A stretch of DNA of 64,000 nt, from positions 62,001-126,000 of the forward strand of contig JAQFVV010001027.1 in NCBI GenBank assembly GCA_028023455.1, in the 5' to 3' direction. The position numbers and the translations under genes are program-made. Position 1 is the first letter of the stretch, and every line of letters starts with the position of its first letter. Positions 25,541 to 37,037 of this stretch are shown one piece after another. The DNA is from Epiperipatus broadwayi (lineage: Eukaryota; Onychophora; Udeonychophora; Euonychophora; Peripatidae). The notes under the pieces are model-generated. The model was given only the letters and a program-made list of their open reading frames with translations. It did no database searches and was not told the DNA's origin.

Positions 25541-26150
25541 ATGCAAAGAAACAAAAATGCGTAAAGTAAGAATTAATATATTTAATATACAGATGATATA
25601 ATTACATTAAAAACGAATAAACATCAAAATTGGAAATGCTGTACAAATTAAAATAAGAAATATATAAATATACCCAAAGTAAAAACACAGATGTTTATGA
25701 ATGTGAAAATGTTGAAAAAATCTGGGGAAAGTACTAAACAACATAATGTTTAGTTTATCTTGGGAATAACATTAATAACATATGGAATGTAAATTTTCAA
25801 AAGGAAATCAAATTAAAAATATCCAAGCCAAGGATATATCTATAGGCCAAGAACAGAGTTTGAAAAAGCAAAACATCAGAATCAAATAAAATCTATTGGA
25901 TCCATGTAACTTTACTATAGAGTAGTGAAACATTTTGAAGACAAAAAAAAAATTAAGTTATTAAAATTTATTGAATGCTAAAAGTTTCCAATGAAGAATT
26001 ATGCTTTTTTCATATCTAAATTGTATTTTTTTTACAAATTAAAGAGAAACTTTATTAAAGAAATTTATGGAAAGAAGTTGTTTGATCATATGTATTAAAT
26101 GAATGATAACTGGAATTTAAAACCCCTAATTTTTCTGTTCTACAAGGCAC
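25541..26150 (+). pseudogene. possible LINE reverse-transcriptase C-terminal remnant
   Basis: Plus-strand translation in shifting frames gives fragments that resemble the C-terminal region of non-LTR reverse transcriptases. There is a YLG-type block, then a Lys/Ile-rich stretch ending in a SSETF segment comparable to the YGSETW motif, then KKIKLLKF. Stops and frameshifts are frequent. The resemblance is weak and the boundaries are arbitrary. Confidence 0.3.
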
Positions 26151-26808
26151 AATCAAAAGAATATTCCATTAAATATTGTTAGATGACATTAAATAATGGA
26201 TATGGGTTTAATATGTGTTCATTCAGATTTTTTGCAAAGAATAGATAAACCTAAAAAAAGTTGTTTATAAAAATATAAATTATATCTATGAGTACTCAGT
26301 TCATAATTTTTCTCACCAAACACCCCCCTTATAAGATTTATTGTTTTTCTAGTAATATTTCTTCCAAATACAGCATTTAGAATTTTATTGTCTTCATAAT
26401 TTATATACATTACTTTTATATTTTTATTAACACAACATATAATTCATTATTTTTATTATAGTCATCATCTTTTCTCTACTATCAGTCTAATTTTTGTTTG
26501 ATGTAATTAATGTTTTATTCTAATATAAATTAAATCATATCTTTTTTTTGCAAATTTGTTTTCCTACATGTTTTTTTTATAAAATTCTTTAGCTTTATCT
26601 GCTACATGTCTCTTTATTAGTAATCTTTCTATACATACTTTTGCCTAGCTTATCAACTACATAAATTTCATTTTTATATTTTATTAGTAGTGTCATTGTT
26701 AACATAAAGCTTTTCACTGTTTTATCTTTCTTTTAATCTACTACTAATAATGTAATCTTTTTGAAAAGTTTCTGAATATTTTCTGTGTTCGATTTGAATT
26801 TATAGCTA

Positions 26809-26823
26809 AAAGTAAACAATATG
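26809..26823. repeat. target-site duplication, left of SINE
   Basis: aaagtaaacaatatg recurs exactly at 26921-26935, directly after the A-tract of the tRNA-derived insertion. Confidence 0.85.
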
Positions 26824-26920
26824 TCTTGCATTGGTGGTCGAGAGGTCAGCGCGACTGCCTTGCAGTTGCCCAGGTTGCGGGTTTGCGTCCCGGCCGATGC
26901 TATGACACTTAAAAAAAAAA
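26824..26920 (+). mobile_element. young tRNA-derived SINE or tRNA retropseudogene
   Basis: Bases 26828-26900 form a 73-nt tRNA-like body. It has a perfect 7-bp acceptor stem (GCATTGG with CCGATGC), a 4-bp D stem (GTCG with CGAC), an anticodon-like arm, and a T arm with four of five pairs. An A box (tggtcgagagg) and a B box (ggtttgcgtcc, 9 of 11 to consensus) are present. A short leader tctt precedes it, and tatgacactt plus an A13 tract follows. The whole is flanked by the direct repeat aaagtaaacaatatg (26809-26823 and 26921-26935). This is a clean target-primed retroposition of a very short RNA polymerase III transcript. Confidence 0.85.
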
Positions 26921-26935
26921 AAAGTAAACAATATG
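26921..26935. repeat. target-site duplication, right of SINE
   Basis: Exact copy of the repeat at 26809-26823. Its first As merge with the A-tract, so the left border is ambiguous by a few bases. Confidence 0.85.
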
Positions 26936-27306
26936 ATCAGTATCCAAATGAATGTGTGATATCTTTCTCACCAATGGGAAAAATTGCATCCTATTATAAT
27001 TATATTTGTTTTCAGCTGATGCATTAACACTCTTCCTATCCACTTGAACAATCTTGGATATTTACCGTCTAGATTAAATAGCTGTAAGCCAATTATCAAA
27101 AAATATGTACACTTGGGGAAAAAACACTTTTCAAGTTTTACCTGTGTTTTACTCTATTTCTATTATTTGAAACTTTTCATCAGAAAATGATTTTTAAACA
27201 ATGTATTTATTATTACCATGCTTTTTTTCTGAAAAATTTTATCAGCCTTTTAACTTTTTCATTTTAATTTATTATCCCCCCCCCCCATCCATCTTACTTT
27301 TCTCTA

Positions 27307-27700
27307 TTGCACTCTAGTCTTTATGGGAGCACACCACATGCTTTATGCAATGATCTTATATTTGGAAAACAATCATGTATTAAATGTAATAATAAGGTTC
27401 ATGAATCATGTATAAGATCTAATGGGACAATATTGTATAAAACTGAAATAGAAATGGAGTCTTATGTTTATGATAAATGTGATCATAATGCAAGTATTGG
27501 TAACAAAATGAGAGCGCTGAAAACACAATGAAAGATATTGAGTCAGAAGTAAATGATTGACAAAAATTGGAAATTTTTGATAGGCAAAATTTATTGGAAA
27601 AAGAAGATATAATTAATAAAAGTGCAGATAATGACATTTTTAAATTAATAGAAATTAAAGGAAGATTTATTAACTGTAAACAAACGTTATTATGATAAAG
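27307..27700 (+). pseudogene. PHD-finger plus coiled-coil remnant
   Basis: An open frame (27307-27531) encodes C-x10-C-x2-C-x4-H-x2-C (ending CIKCNNKVHESC), and further on YVYDKCD. This is the cysteine/histidine spacing of a PHD-type zinc finger in which the partner of the first cysteine and one later cysteine are lost. After a stop and frameshift, a Lys/Glu/Leu/Ile-rich coiled-coil-like stretch follows (about 27534-27690). PHD finger followed by coiled coil is the known layout of ORF1 proteins in some LINEs, so a decayed transposable-element ORF1 is the likeliest source. A broken host gene is the alternative. Confidence 0.5.
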
Positions 27701-27759
27701 GAAAAGAATATTTAACTCATTAAAGTGAATACTAATTGTTTGTTTTGTCAAGAAATTAG

Positions 27760-28060
27760 TTTTTTATTGAATAGAATTTTAAAGGTACTTACATATTAGT
27801 CCAGCAGTGATTGAAAACACCGGTACAAACAAATGAGTAAATAAAGACCAAATTAAACACATTTACAATCTTCTAAAAAAGGAAACAATTTTTAAGTGAC
27901 TATTAAATAATATCTCAATCACGAGAAAGATCTTAGTCAAAATGTGATTTTGCTGCTAATTTTACAATTTAAAGAATGCTGTGATATCATGAAAAAATGC
28001 TGAAATGACTAATCAATTATCTGGTGAAAGTAATGTATTATATCGGTTCATCCCTATCCT
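27760..28060. other. noncoding stretch
   Basis: I see nothing to annotate. Confidence 0.5.
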
Positions 28061-28067
28061 GATAAGG

Positions 28068-28112
28068 TGAGCATGCGCACATATCGAACATGAAACAAAT
28101 ATGGCAGCACGC
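28068..28112 (+). promoter_or_regulatory. NRF1/YY1-type promoter candidate
   Basis: gcatgcgcac (28071-28080) matches the NRF1 half-palindrome. acaaatatggcagc (28095-28108) matches the YY1-type start motif in which ATGG lies at the transcription or translation start. The pair occurs 20 bp apart in a local GC peak. An ATG at 28101 opens MAARQG, immediately followed by a donor-like GGGTAGGA. This is how short first exons of TATA-less housekeeping genes look in many animals. No second exon was located. Confidence 0.3.
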
Positions 28113-28941
28113 CAGGGTAGGAAGAAATTTCAAATCTTTTTTATGATCAGTTTGATATAGTCATCGGTACGTTTATAAATGTATTGACTCTTACATATCT
28201 TTGAAAGATTTTTTTAATTTCAATCCTTCATGCCACTCCCAGAAAGAAAAAGATTAATTTCCCCCTCCTGAATGGATATGTAAGGCCAATAATAACATGA
28301 AATAAAATGAATCAAACAAAATTTAATAGAAATAAACACCAAATGACCAAAGATTTAAATCCCAATAAAGGAGTATCCCATATGCCAGTTCATCATTCTC
28401 TTTATCTCAGATAAAGAAATGGGAAACTAAAACTCACCCAATTATCTAAGTGTCATTATGTTGGAGAAAGAAATACGAATAAATTATCAAAGTAGTAAGG
28501 TAGTTTCATAAATGTTAAATAAATATTTATTGAATCCCTTCACCAATTCTCAAGTTAAATATAATAATAATAAACCTCAATGCACAATAACATATATATA
28601 TATATGAGAGTATTATAGATGTATTAACAAAGAAGGAGAATGTAAAATTATAAAGAATCAATTAGTGAGAAAGTGATCTGAGGTTCATAACTCACACATA
28701 AATACATTTTGTAAACAATGAATGGTAAGTAAAATGTTATATTAATGAGAGAAATACATTAATAAAAGATTTATTACATTGATATTTGTATGAAGTTACT
28801 AGCATAAAAAATATAATAACATTAATAAGGGTACAACATAAAGTCTATTGTATGTCTAGGGGTTCTGAGTAGGCCAAGTATCTGTTCATCCAGGATGGCA
28901 GGGACTTCTTTTTAACACAGCATCATTTGGCTGTTTTCATT

Positions 28942-29083
28942 ATCATTTGGTGGCTGGATTTAGGAGACATTTCTGGTATTGTTCAATAACTATCATGATC
29001 GCTTGATGACTGGATTCAGGAGACCTTTCTAGCATTGTTCCATGACTCTCATGATCATTTAATGGCTGGATTCAGGAGATCTG
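28942..29083. repeat. 56-bp minisatellite, about 2.5 copies
   Basis: Copies start at 28942, 28998 and 29054 with atc(a/g)(t/c)tt, followed by ggctggatt(t/c)aggaga and a shared block through tatcatg. Copies differ by several substitutions, so the array is not recent. Confidence 0.8.
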
Positions 29084-29439
29084 GCTGATGGCAGGAGTGG
29101 AACTGGGTGGGCATGCTGACTGGGGGTTCCTACCCCATGACCATTTCACTGACGTGAGTACATTTGTGCTTGAGGTTTAATTATAAATTTCTTCTTTGGT
29201 TAACGATTATCAACTAACAGTAGGGCTTTCTTTTTGTTTTCTACAGCACTGGTAACAGTTCTTTTACTTTGGGTTTTCAAATACCAACACATTCCTGTAA
29301 ATATAGTTCTCTACTGCACTAATACAAATTGTCTAGTTGGAAACCATCTTGAAGTTTACATCAGCATGATTTAAGAAAAATAACTAGAACTGGGAATTCT
29401 CTAAGTTTAAACAAGCAAGTTCAGATAAATCCAAAAAGT

Positions 29440-29510
29440 TAGCATGAGTGAGTGAATGATTGACTGCTTCAGTGAGTGAGTGATTGACTTAGTGACTGCT
29501 TGACTGCCTG
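29440..29510. repeat. degenerate gagt/gact simple repeat
   Basis: Runs of gagtgagtga and gactgcttgactg alternate over about 70 bases. Confidence 0.7.
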
Positions 29511-30770
29511 TGCCCAATTGAATTCCACTAAGCTGGTGAATAGCGTTTAGCCCACCTCATTAGAATCTCAATCTAGGTACCTCTCTGAAACACATTTAAT
29601 TACCTAATTTTGACTTTTGTTAGTGGATTCAAACAATGCGCGAAGCATCCCTATGAAATCCACTAATTAATCTCAAGAATTTATTTATTTTTAATTCAAT
29701 TGATTATCTACTCTGACCACTATCTGATTCAACATACAAAAAAAAAAAAAACAAAGAAAGAGTTGTTTTCCGATAATCAGATTCCATTTAAAATAATTTT
29801 TTAATTAAATTAGATATCTTTCACCACCCACATTAACATAAATTTTGACAAACTCTTTTGTTGAGTTGAAATATTTGATAATTAAAAAAAAAAGTAAGAA
29901 ACAAAATTACTTATCTATTAAAATGTACTTACCTTTAGGCTTTTCTTAAATTTAGAACAATGGGTTTGTAGAAAGAAATATCTAGTACAACTTTTGATTT
30001 AAAATTACCTATATGTTAGATTTTTAAATGTGACCATTTCCCCTTTCTTTTCACAAGCATTTAACAAACAAAAAATTTATACTTACAAATTACGCATACA
30101 CATCTTTGCATTTATAAAAAAAAAAAATGAACATAAAATAATAATAAAAATAAATTATAAGCATATAGCTAATATGCTAATACCTCAAATTATAAGCCTT
30201 AACTATTGGCTTTTTTTGTGTGGGTGAGTATATGATATATCCACAGACATCACTCACTTATTTTATAATTTTACTTGATTAAAATTTATATAGATGGGAT
30301 ACACACACATTTAATGGCTTTATTACATATTTTAGGCCATTTTCTTATGTAATACCATCTTATGCTTGGCCATACGAAGTGTACCTGTCATAGTATATAT
30401 GTAATTTATTGTCCAGCTTTGATTCCTACTGAGTGAATTTTTTGAATGACTTTTTACCCAATGAAATTATTAAAATTTGGGAACTGCCCACTACTGAGGT
30501 GATGCAGCTGTCCACTACTTTCAAAAAATGTTTATACATTGGAGAGTTGTTAAATTTTAAATATCATATATCAATTTTAATTCTATTTTTTAAAAATCTA
30601 ATGACTTTGGAATAAAATTATCAACAGGACTGAGGCACACAATCTTGAGAAACAAAATTTCTGTTATAATACAAGATTCTTTGACTCTTTTAAAGCCTTA
30701 ATGAAAGTGAATAGAGCAAACATTGAATGTCCATTCCATATACACTTATCATTGCAAATGTTATTAAATG
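29511..30770. other. A+T-rich noncoding stretch
   Basis: Two short open frames (around 30030 and 30433) are A+T-driven and match nothing I know. No RNA or repeat is evident. Confidence 0.55.
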
Positions 30771-30772
30771 TA

Positions 30773-31845
30773 CACCTGGGTCTCGTTTTACACAATAGGT
30801 TCCTCAGAAAACATGCGCAAATGAAATTGTGCAAAAATAGACATAACTTATATTGAAAAAGGGGGGGGGTGCAGTCTGTGATTTTTCAAAATTCACATAA
30901 AAGCAAAGCACCAACGTAAAATTACTTTAAAATTCACGCAAAAAAAAAAAAAATAAGGAAATAAAATATGACTAATAAAAAATTTCAAATTTGAAAAAAA
31001 TTGATACAAGACAAACTTTTTTTAACTATAATATTTAATTTTATTCAAAATAATATATTTTTATGCATAATTTACAGTACAGTAATTTACATTTTTTAAT
31101 ACACATTTTAATTATTATAGCTATTTGCCAAAAAACACGTTTGTTTGCAAACAACTAGCGCCAACTTCACACTCATGTTGTGTCAATGGTTTTCTGGTGA
31201 CAACGTAATTAGTAATTAATCTTTGAGATGATGATTTTATTAATTGTTTATGAAACTAACAGCTAAAAATTCAATTCTTATTTTTGTCTTTAATTTTCAA
31301 TTCCATTTAAAAATCAAATTTCACATGACATTAATTTCAAGTCGCCGTAAGTAATTTTTAAATTGTTAATTACAATTAAAAATCTGATTTTAATTTTTAA
31401 TTGTCAAATTTAATTGTGCCCACTGCTATTACTGACCTTTTAAAAATTAACTTGTGGACACTAAATGATTAATAATTGATTACATTCTTTTTTAAAAAGC
31501 AAAAACAGAATGTGATTTAAAATGCAAAATTAACACCCACAATGTTTGAACAAATTTACATTATAATCTTGTAAAATTTAATGTGTGTATACATAAAATG
31601 TGGAAATCATGATTTTAATTTCATTATTGCATAAAATCTTACTATTATAAAGCACTGAAAATATTGAAATTATTAAGATGAAAGTCGAATTCCAATAATG
31701 TGCTATTACTTTCAATATAACGTAAGTGTGCGAAATTTATTATTTAAAGTAATAGCGCATTATCGGAGTTCGACTTGTGGTGAAACATAGATCGCATAAC
31801 TTTAAAATCGTGTTAAATAAATCCGCGTAAAAAGAGACCCAGGTG
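30773..31845. mobile_element. Tigger/pogo-like nonautonomous DNA transposon
   Basis: The ends CACCTGGGTCTC(G/T)TTTTAC (30773-30792, and the inverse at 31826-31845) are inverted repeats, flanked by TA on both sides as in Tc1/mariner-superfamily insertions. The left interior (caataggttcctcagaaaacatgcgcaaatg...) resembles the subterminal part of Tigger-like elements. An internal inverted repeat (31682-31712 with 31756-31787) adds secondary structure. No transposase frame is visible, so it would depend on an autonomous relative. Confidence 0.7.
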
Positions 31846-31847
31846 TA

Positions 31848-33490
31848 ATTATTTATTTGTCAGATAAACATAGATGAGAGGCCTACCAATAAACTTCACT
31901 CTGTGGGGTTAAGTTTACTAGTTTTGACTTTCAATTAAAGTCAAGACACATTATAATTTTTTCTTCTTAGGCAGGATTAATTTGAGAATGTGTATGTTCT
32001 GGTTTTTTTTATATATTTGTAATCATAACTGACAAAAATAAAAATATGGCCTTGTGATTAGACTATTAGATTATGAACCTGAAATCATTCAAGGATTTCT
32101 TTTTTTTTTTTTTTTTGCTACTCACAATTGGAGATAAGTTTTGAGTGAAGCAAGATTACATAAATTGGAAGATTTATTAATTTTATATGGAACGTTGTTG
32201 GTCTTTGTGAAGTTTTTTAGAGAATTGATTTGAGAAAATGACACATGCTTTACTTTTAGGTCACAAATATTGGAAGTGCGTATAGAATGGGATTTGTTAT
32301 AAATAAAAAAAATACATAAAAAGATTGTGAAAAATCAATAGGGTTTACTAGTATATATGCTAACTACAAGTGCTCCCATTTGATAATAACAACAATAATA
32401 ATTATAATAACAATTATTCAATTCAATTTATTTATTTAATGTACAATTCCACAGCATTATAGACCAATTATAGATTGTACATAAATTAATTAAATAGTAC
32501 ACATGATATTATAAAAAGAAATATATAAATAATGTAGATTACAAATATGAAAAAAAGATGGAATATTATATTTTTGACAAGAACCATATTATAATTTTTA
32601 TCATTTAAAATTAATATAATTATTATTGCAAACCAAAAGAGTGGAGAAAATTTAATAATAATGACAACAACATAACTGCTAATGTAATAACGTAATTATA
32701 ATAAATTATTTGGGAAAAAAACAACAATCAACTGCTGTCTATCATGGTTTGCATTTGCTTTAAACATAATTTTTAACAATTATATATATATACAAGCTTG
32801 AAAAATAAAAATTAATTTTTACAATCAAACATTTTTCATTTTTACCAAAAATAATATACAAATTATTATGGAGATTGAATTTTTACAAATCTAACTTCAC
32901 CTGCATTTAAAAGCTATTTTGTATATTATTTGAAATTAATGTCTTTTCTGAATCTTATTCAGAGCTTAATAATTTTATATTTTAAATAAAAGTCAATTCA
33001 GGCTATCATTTGTTAGTTGAAAGATTTGATCCTCGCTTCATCCTTTAATAAGAAATGGAATAAATTAGATTAAATGAATTCCAAACTAGAATGAAAGCTT
33101 AAATAATTTGATAAGAAGTCAAAGCAACATTCTTTTTTTGATGTTTTCAAAATTATAAAAGCAATATTTCAAACTATCTTATCTAATTAAAAATAAATAG
33201 CTGGTGAAAGCTTTACATAAAAGCATCTGAAAGTGGAACTCTTGATTCTCAGGCAAAATGTTATAATATGCATTTAAAAAATGTAAAACCATTTCCATAA
33301 TATATATATTAAAATTTGTCGATTAATATGTAGAGTTATACTATTTTATCCTGATAAGGATTGGAATCAAAGATCCTATAAAAATATTATCTCTATGTGT
33401 GTATATATATATATATATATTCGTATATGAAGCCTTCAAACATCACGTGATCACCATTCTTTATACTTACACAAGCTGTTTTTCACAGAG
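31848..33490. other. A+T-rich noncoding stretch
   Basis: Contains a degenerate SINE (32045-32117), a trinucleotide-like run near 32383-32412, and a TA-rich microsatellite near 33398-33426. No gene is visible. The segment 33443-33490 matches a dispersed repeat also found near 57255, 57700 and 58120. Confidence 0.55.
32045..32117 (+). repeat. degenerate tRNA-derived SINE head
   Basis: The order tggccttgtgattaga (A-box-like), a presumed anticodon region around ttatgaacc, and attcaaggattt (B-box-like) followed by a T18 run matches the promoter layout of tRNA-derived SINEs. It is diverged and without visible target duplication. Confidence 0.4.
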
Positions 33491-33736
33491 GCAAAACTCA
33501 CCCCCCTATCTTTATTAATTACTATTAAAAAATTATTTTTTACAGCGGAGAATTGTATTTTCTAATACAGCATCAATAATTTATTTCGCAAAGTAATAAT
33601 TGTTGAATTTAAATAATTTTATTCTATTAATAACAAACTTAATTAGAGAACAGCGCAAATTATATTCCTATGTTTTAAAATATGAATTTTTTCTACAGTA
33701 ACCTTTTTCATACCTGCACTTATATATGTAATATAT

Positions 33737-36700
33737 CATCATCATCATTATCAACCATTATCAATCCACTGCAGGATGAAGGTCTCTCCAAGTTTAATCC
33801 ATCTTCTCCGATCTTTAGCTTCTCTTCTCCACATCACCCCTGCACACTTTCTTATTTCATCCATCCATCTCACATGTGGTCTCTTTCTGGGTCTTTTACA
33901 ATCTCTTGGAATCCAGTTTAAAATTTCAATTGTTCCATCTATTATCATCTCTTCTAACAATATGTCCAGCCCAACTCCACTTCAATCTTTTAATTTTTTC
34001 AATGAGATCAGTAACACCTGTTTGTTCTCTTACCCATACATTGCGTTTACGATCTCTTCTTGTTACTCCCAACATACATCTCTCCATACTTCTTTGAGTG
34101 GTCTGAAGTCTCTGAATTGCTCTTCTATTAAGTGTCCAAGTCTCAGATCCATAAGTAAGAACTGGTAAAACACATTTGTTAAAAACCTTCCTTTTCAAAC
34201 ACATAGGCATATTTCCTTTTAGTATCAAGTTATTTCTACCAAAAGCACTCCAACCAAGTTTAATTCTATGATTAATTTCCTCCATTATGTTTCCATCTGT
34301 ATTAATAATCTGACCAAGGTATTTGTAACTGTTAACTTCTTTTAATTCATCATAATCAATCTTTATTTTCATATTTTGAGCAAATCGATTAAACATTACT
34401 TTAGTCTTTTTAACATTTATCTTTAGTCCTACTTTCCTACTTTCATCTGATAATTCCTGCAACATTTCCTGCAGATCTGAAGCATTATTTGCAAAAACAA
34501 CTACATCATCTGCGAAATCTAAATGACTTAAATAATCACCATTTACTTTCACTCTTTTAGTTTCCCATTTTAATCCACAAAATACTTCATGCAGCACTGC
34601 TGTAAAAAGTTTTGGAGATATGGAGTCACCTTGTCTTACACCTTTCTCAATGTTGACTTTCCCAGTGTCATTATATAATCTAACTGTTGCTGTTGCATTT
34701 TTATAAATATTCTTTAAAATATGACAATATCCTGGATCTATACCTTGATGATCTAATGCTTTAATGACTGAAGAAATGTTTATAGAATCAAATGCCTTTT
34801 CATAATCTACAAATCCTAAGCATAATGGCAACTCATATTCATTTGTCCTTTCTATAACTTCTCTCAATACCTGGATATGATCTACTGTACTAAAACCACT
34901 TTTAAATCTGGCTTGTTCTCTTGGTTGGTGGAAATCCAATGTTCTCTGTAGACGAGTAGTAATTATCTTGGTAAAAATTTTATATAAAACTGATAAAAGG
35001 CTGATAGGTCTGTAATTTCTAATATCTTCTTTATCACCTTTTTTAAATATTAATATTATTACTGCATTCTTCCAATCATCCGGTACATCTTTATCATTTA
35101 GACATTTGGTATATAACTTTGCTAAAAAATTTTCTATTTCTTCACCTGCTTCTTTTAATATATCAATTATAATTCCATCATTACCTGGAGCCTTTCCTTT
35201 CTTCATACATTTAATTGCATGTCTCACTTCTTCATTTAAAATTCTGGGCAATTTGGAAGATGTAATAGATATAGGAGGTACTTGTTCTTTATTACTATAT
35301 AATTCTTGATAAAAATCTTCTACCAATTTCATGATGTCATCTCTCCTTTTAGTAATAATTCCATCTTTTTTCCTTATTGCAGATATAAATTTCCTACCAA
35401 TACCAAAATGTTGTTTTACATTTTTAAGACTTTTATTTTCTTCTACAGCTTTCCTTGCTAGTTCACAGTTATACTTTCTTATATCATTTTCAACTCTTTT
35501 CCGCACCATTTTACAAAATTCGAGATATTCAATTCTTTTTAAGGCATCATCTTTGTATATCTTCATATTCCTTCTTTTCTTCATAAATTCTCTACTCTTG
35601 GTAGAAATTTTATTGGTCAATTGCTGTTTCTTTCTACCAGCTATCTTAGTTGCAGTTTTCAAAAGTGTATCAGTTATTTTCATATTATTTTCATTCAAAT
35701 CTGAATCATGTTCAAAATATACTAATACTTGAAACCAATTTGTAAGTTCTAATTTAAATTTATTAGAATGTTTCTGAAGATTAGGAATATCAACTGTAAA
35801 TATTGTTTTTCTTAATAATTTTTGTCTCTCTAGTTTTACATTAACACGTATCTTACACCTTACTAATCGATGATCACTTCCTGTGTTAAATTTATTAAGA
35901 ACATTACAATCTTGAAATATGTATTTCCTGTTAGTCAAAATATAATCCAATTCTGCTGTACCTTCATTTGGATGCTTCCATGTCCATTTCCTTTTAACAT
36001 TTTTCTCAAAAAAAGAATTCATAATATAAAGTTTTTCTTTTTCTGCAAACTCCACAAGTCTATGTCCTCTCTCATTTCTATTACCATAACCAAAATTACC
36101 CACAGCACTTTCATCTTTCATTTTTTTACCAATTCTAGCATTAAAGTCTCCCATAACAATTTTAAAATGGTGTTTACTCTGATCAAAAGCCTTTTGTACA
36201 TCCATATAAAAATCTTCTACTACTTCATCACTATGAGAACTTGTTGGGGCATAAAGCTGAATTATCTGCATTTGGTATCTGCTATTAAGTTGTATAACTA
36301 ATCTTGCCACTCTGTCCGATACACCATCAATCTCCACAATATTGTTCTTCCACTTTTTATTTATAATGAATCCTACTCCACTTATATTTCCAATATTTGT
36401 GCCTTTATAATAGAGTATATGTCCACTTTTTAAATCAATTGTCTCTTTCACCTTTTCTTCTAACTTCACAAAGTCCAATAATGTCCCATTTAATATAAGA
36501 GAGTTCTTCTTCTAATTCTTGCAATCTTCTTTCACTTGAAAGTGATCTGCAGTTGTAAGTACCTAAATAAAAAGTCATCATCAAATGGCAGCCTGGGTCC
36601 GCAATCAGGGGATTCTTAGCACCCTCCGCCTTTGGCCACCAACCGCTGCCTTGGTTGGTGACTTTACAGTCTCCTGGGAATAAGGGCCATGCTTTATTTT

Positions 36701-37037
36701 TGTCTGTCGTAATTGTATATATGTATTGGGAAAATATTTATCTTTTACACAAACATTCATTCTGCCTTATCAGGCACTGAGAAGAAAGATCATGGTGTTT
36801 CTTGATCTTAAACTCAGAGGTAAAAAGCCAATAAACTCACCACGCTGGCTAATGCATGTTGGTGAGCAGCCCATCCATGTTCGGATACTATATGAATAAT
36901 CACATAGTAATAACAGCTGCAACAACAAGAATGTATGGAGTGGACATTAGGAATTTGCCCTGCTCGGTTCCTCTAAGGCCTCCAAGAGGAATCAAAGGGT
37001 CTCCTTTCAGTTAATAGCAAAACTCCTTTCTGCAGCC
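33737..37037 (-). mobile_element. RTE-type LINE copy 2, nearly intact
   Basis: The element of about 3.3 kb is flanked by the 11-bp direct repeat atgtaatatat (33726-33736 and 37038-37048). On the minus strand it starts at 37037 with GGCTGCAGAAAGG, includes a 5' leader of about 450 bases, one long ORF, and ends shortly after the stop with a (GATGAT)n tail (33737-33750). This tail type and length are typical of the RTE clade. It lies inside the 3' LTR of the surrounding element, so it inserted later. Confidence 0.9.
33751..36581 (-). pseudogene. RTE endonuclease-reverse transcriptase, two frameshifts
   Basis: The polyprotein nicks target DNA and reverse-transcribes its own RNA. It starts at the double ATG (36581-36576, MMTFYLGTYNCRSLSSE). 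A one-base frameshift near 36450, in aaaaggtgaaag, moves it into an open stretch of 850 codons (36478-33926). A second frameshift near 33960 moves it to the last about 60 codons ending WIDNG at 33751. Visible motifs are endonuclease GDFNARIG and GSDHRLV, and RT blocks RNYRPISLLSV, LGFVDYEKAFDSI, GVRQGDSISPK and the catalytic LDFADD, followed by YLGQII and the GSETWTL and WSWAGHIVRRDDNRW tail. The usual length for RTE is about 950-1000 residues. Only two frame breaks separate it from a complete frame, so it is a recent copy. Confidence 0.9.

Noticed and set aside
27419-27751. Minus-strand 110-codon frame
   Set aside because: Overlaps the PHD-like frame on the opposite strand, has no motif and biased composition.
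29145-29165. Donor-like GACGTGAGTA after a GC-richer patch
   Set aside because: No acceptor or open coding exon precedes it; the patch adjoins a minisatellite.
33776-36301. Several plus-strand open frames of 70-143 codons
   Set aside because: They are antisense shadows of the minus-strand RTE polyprotein.
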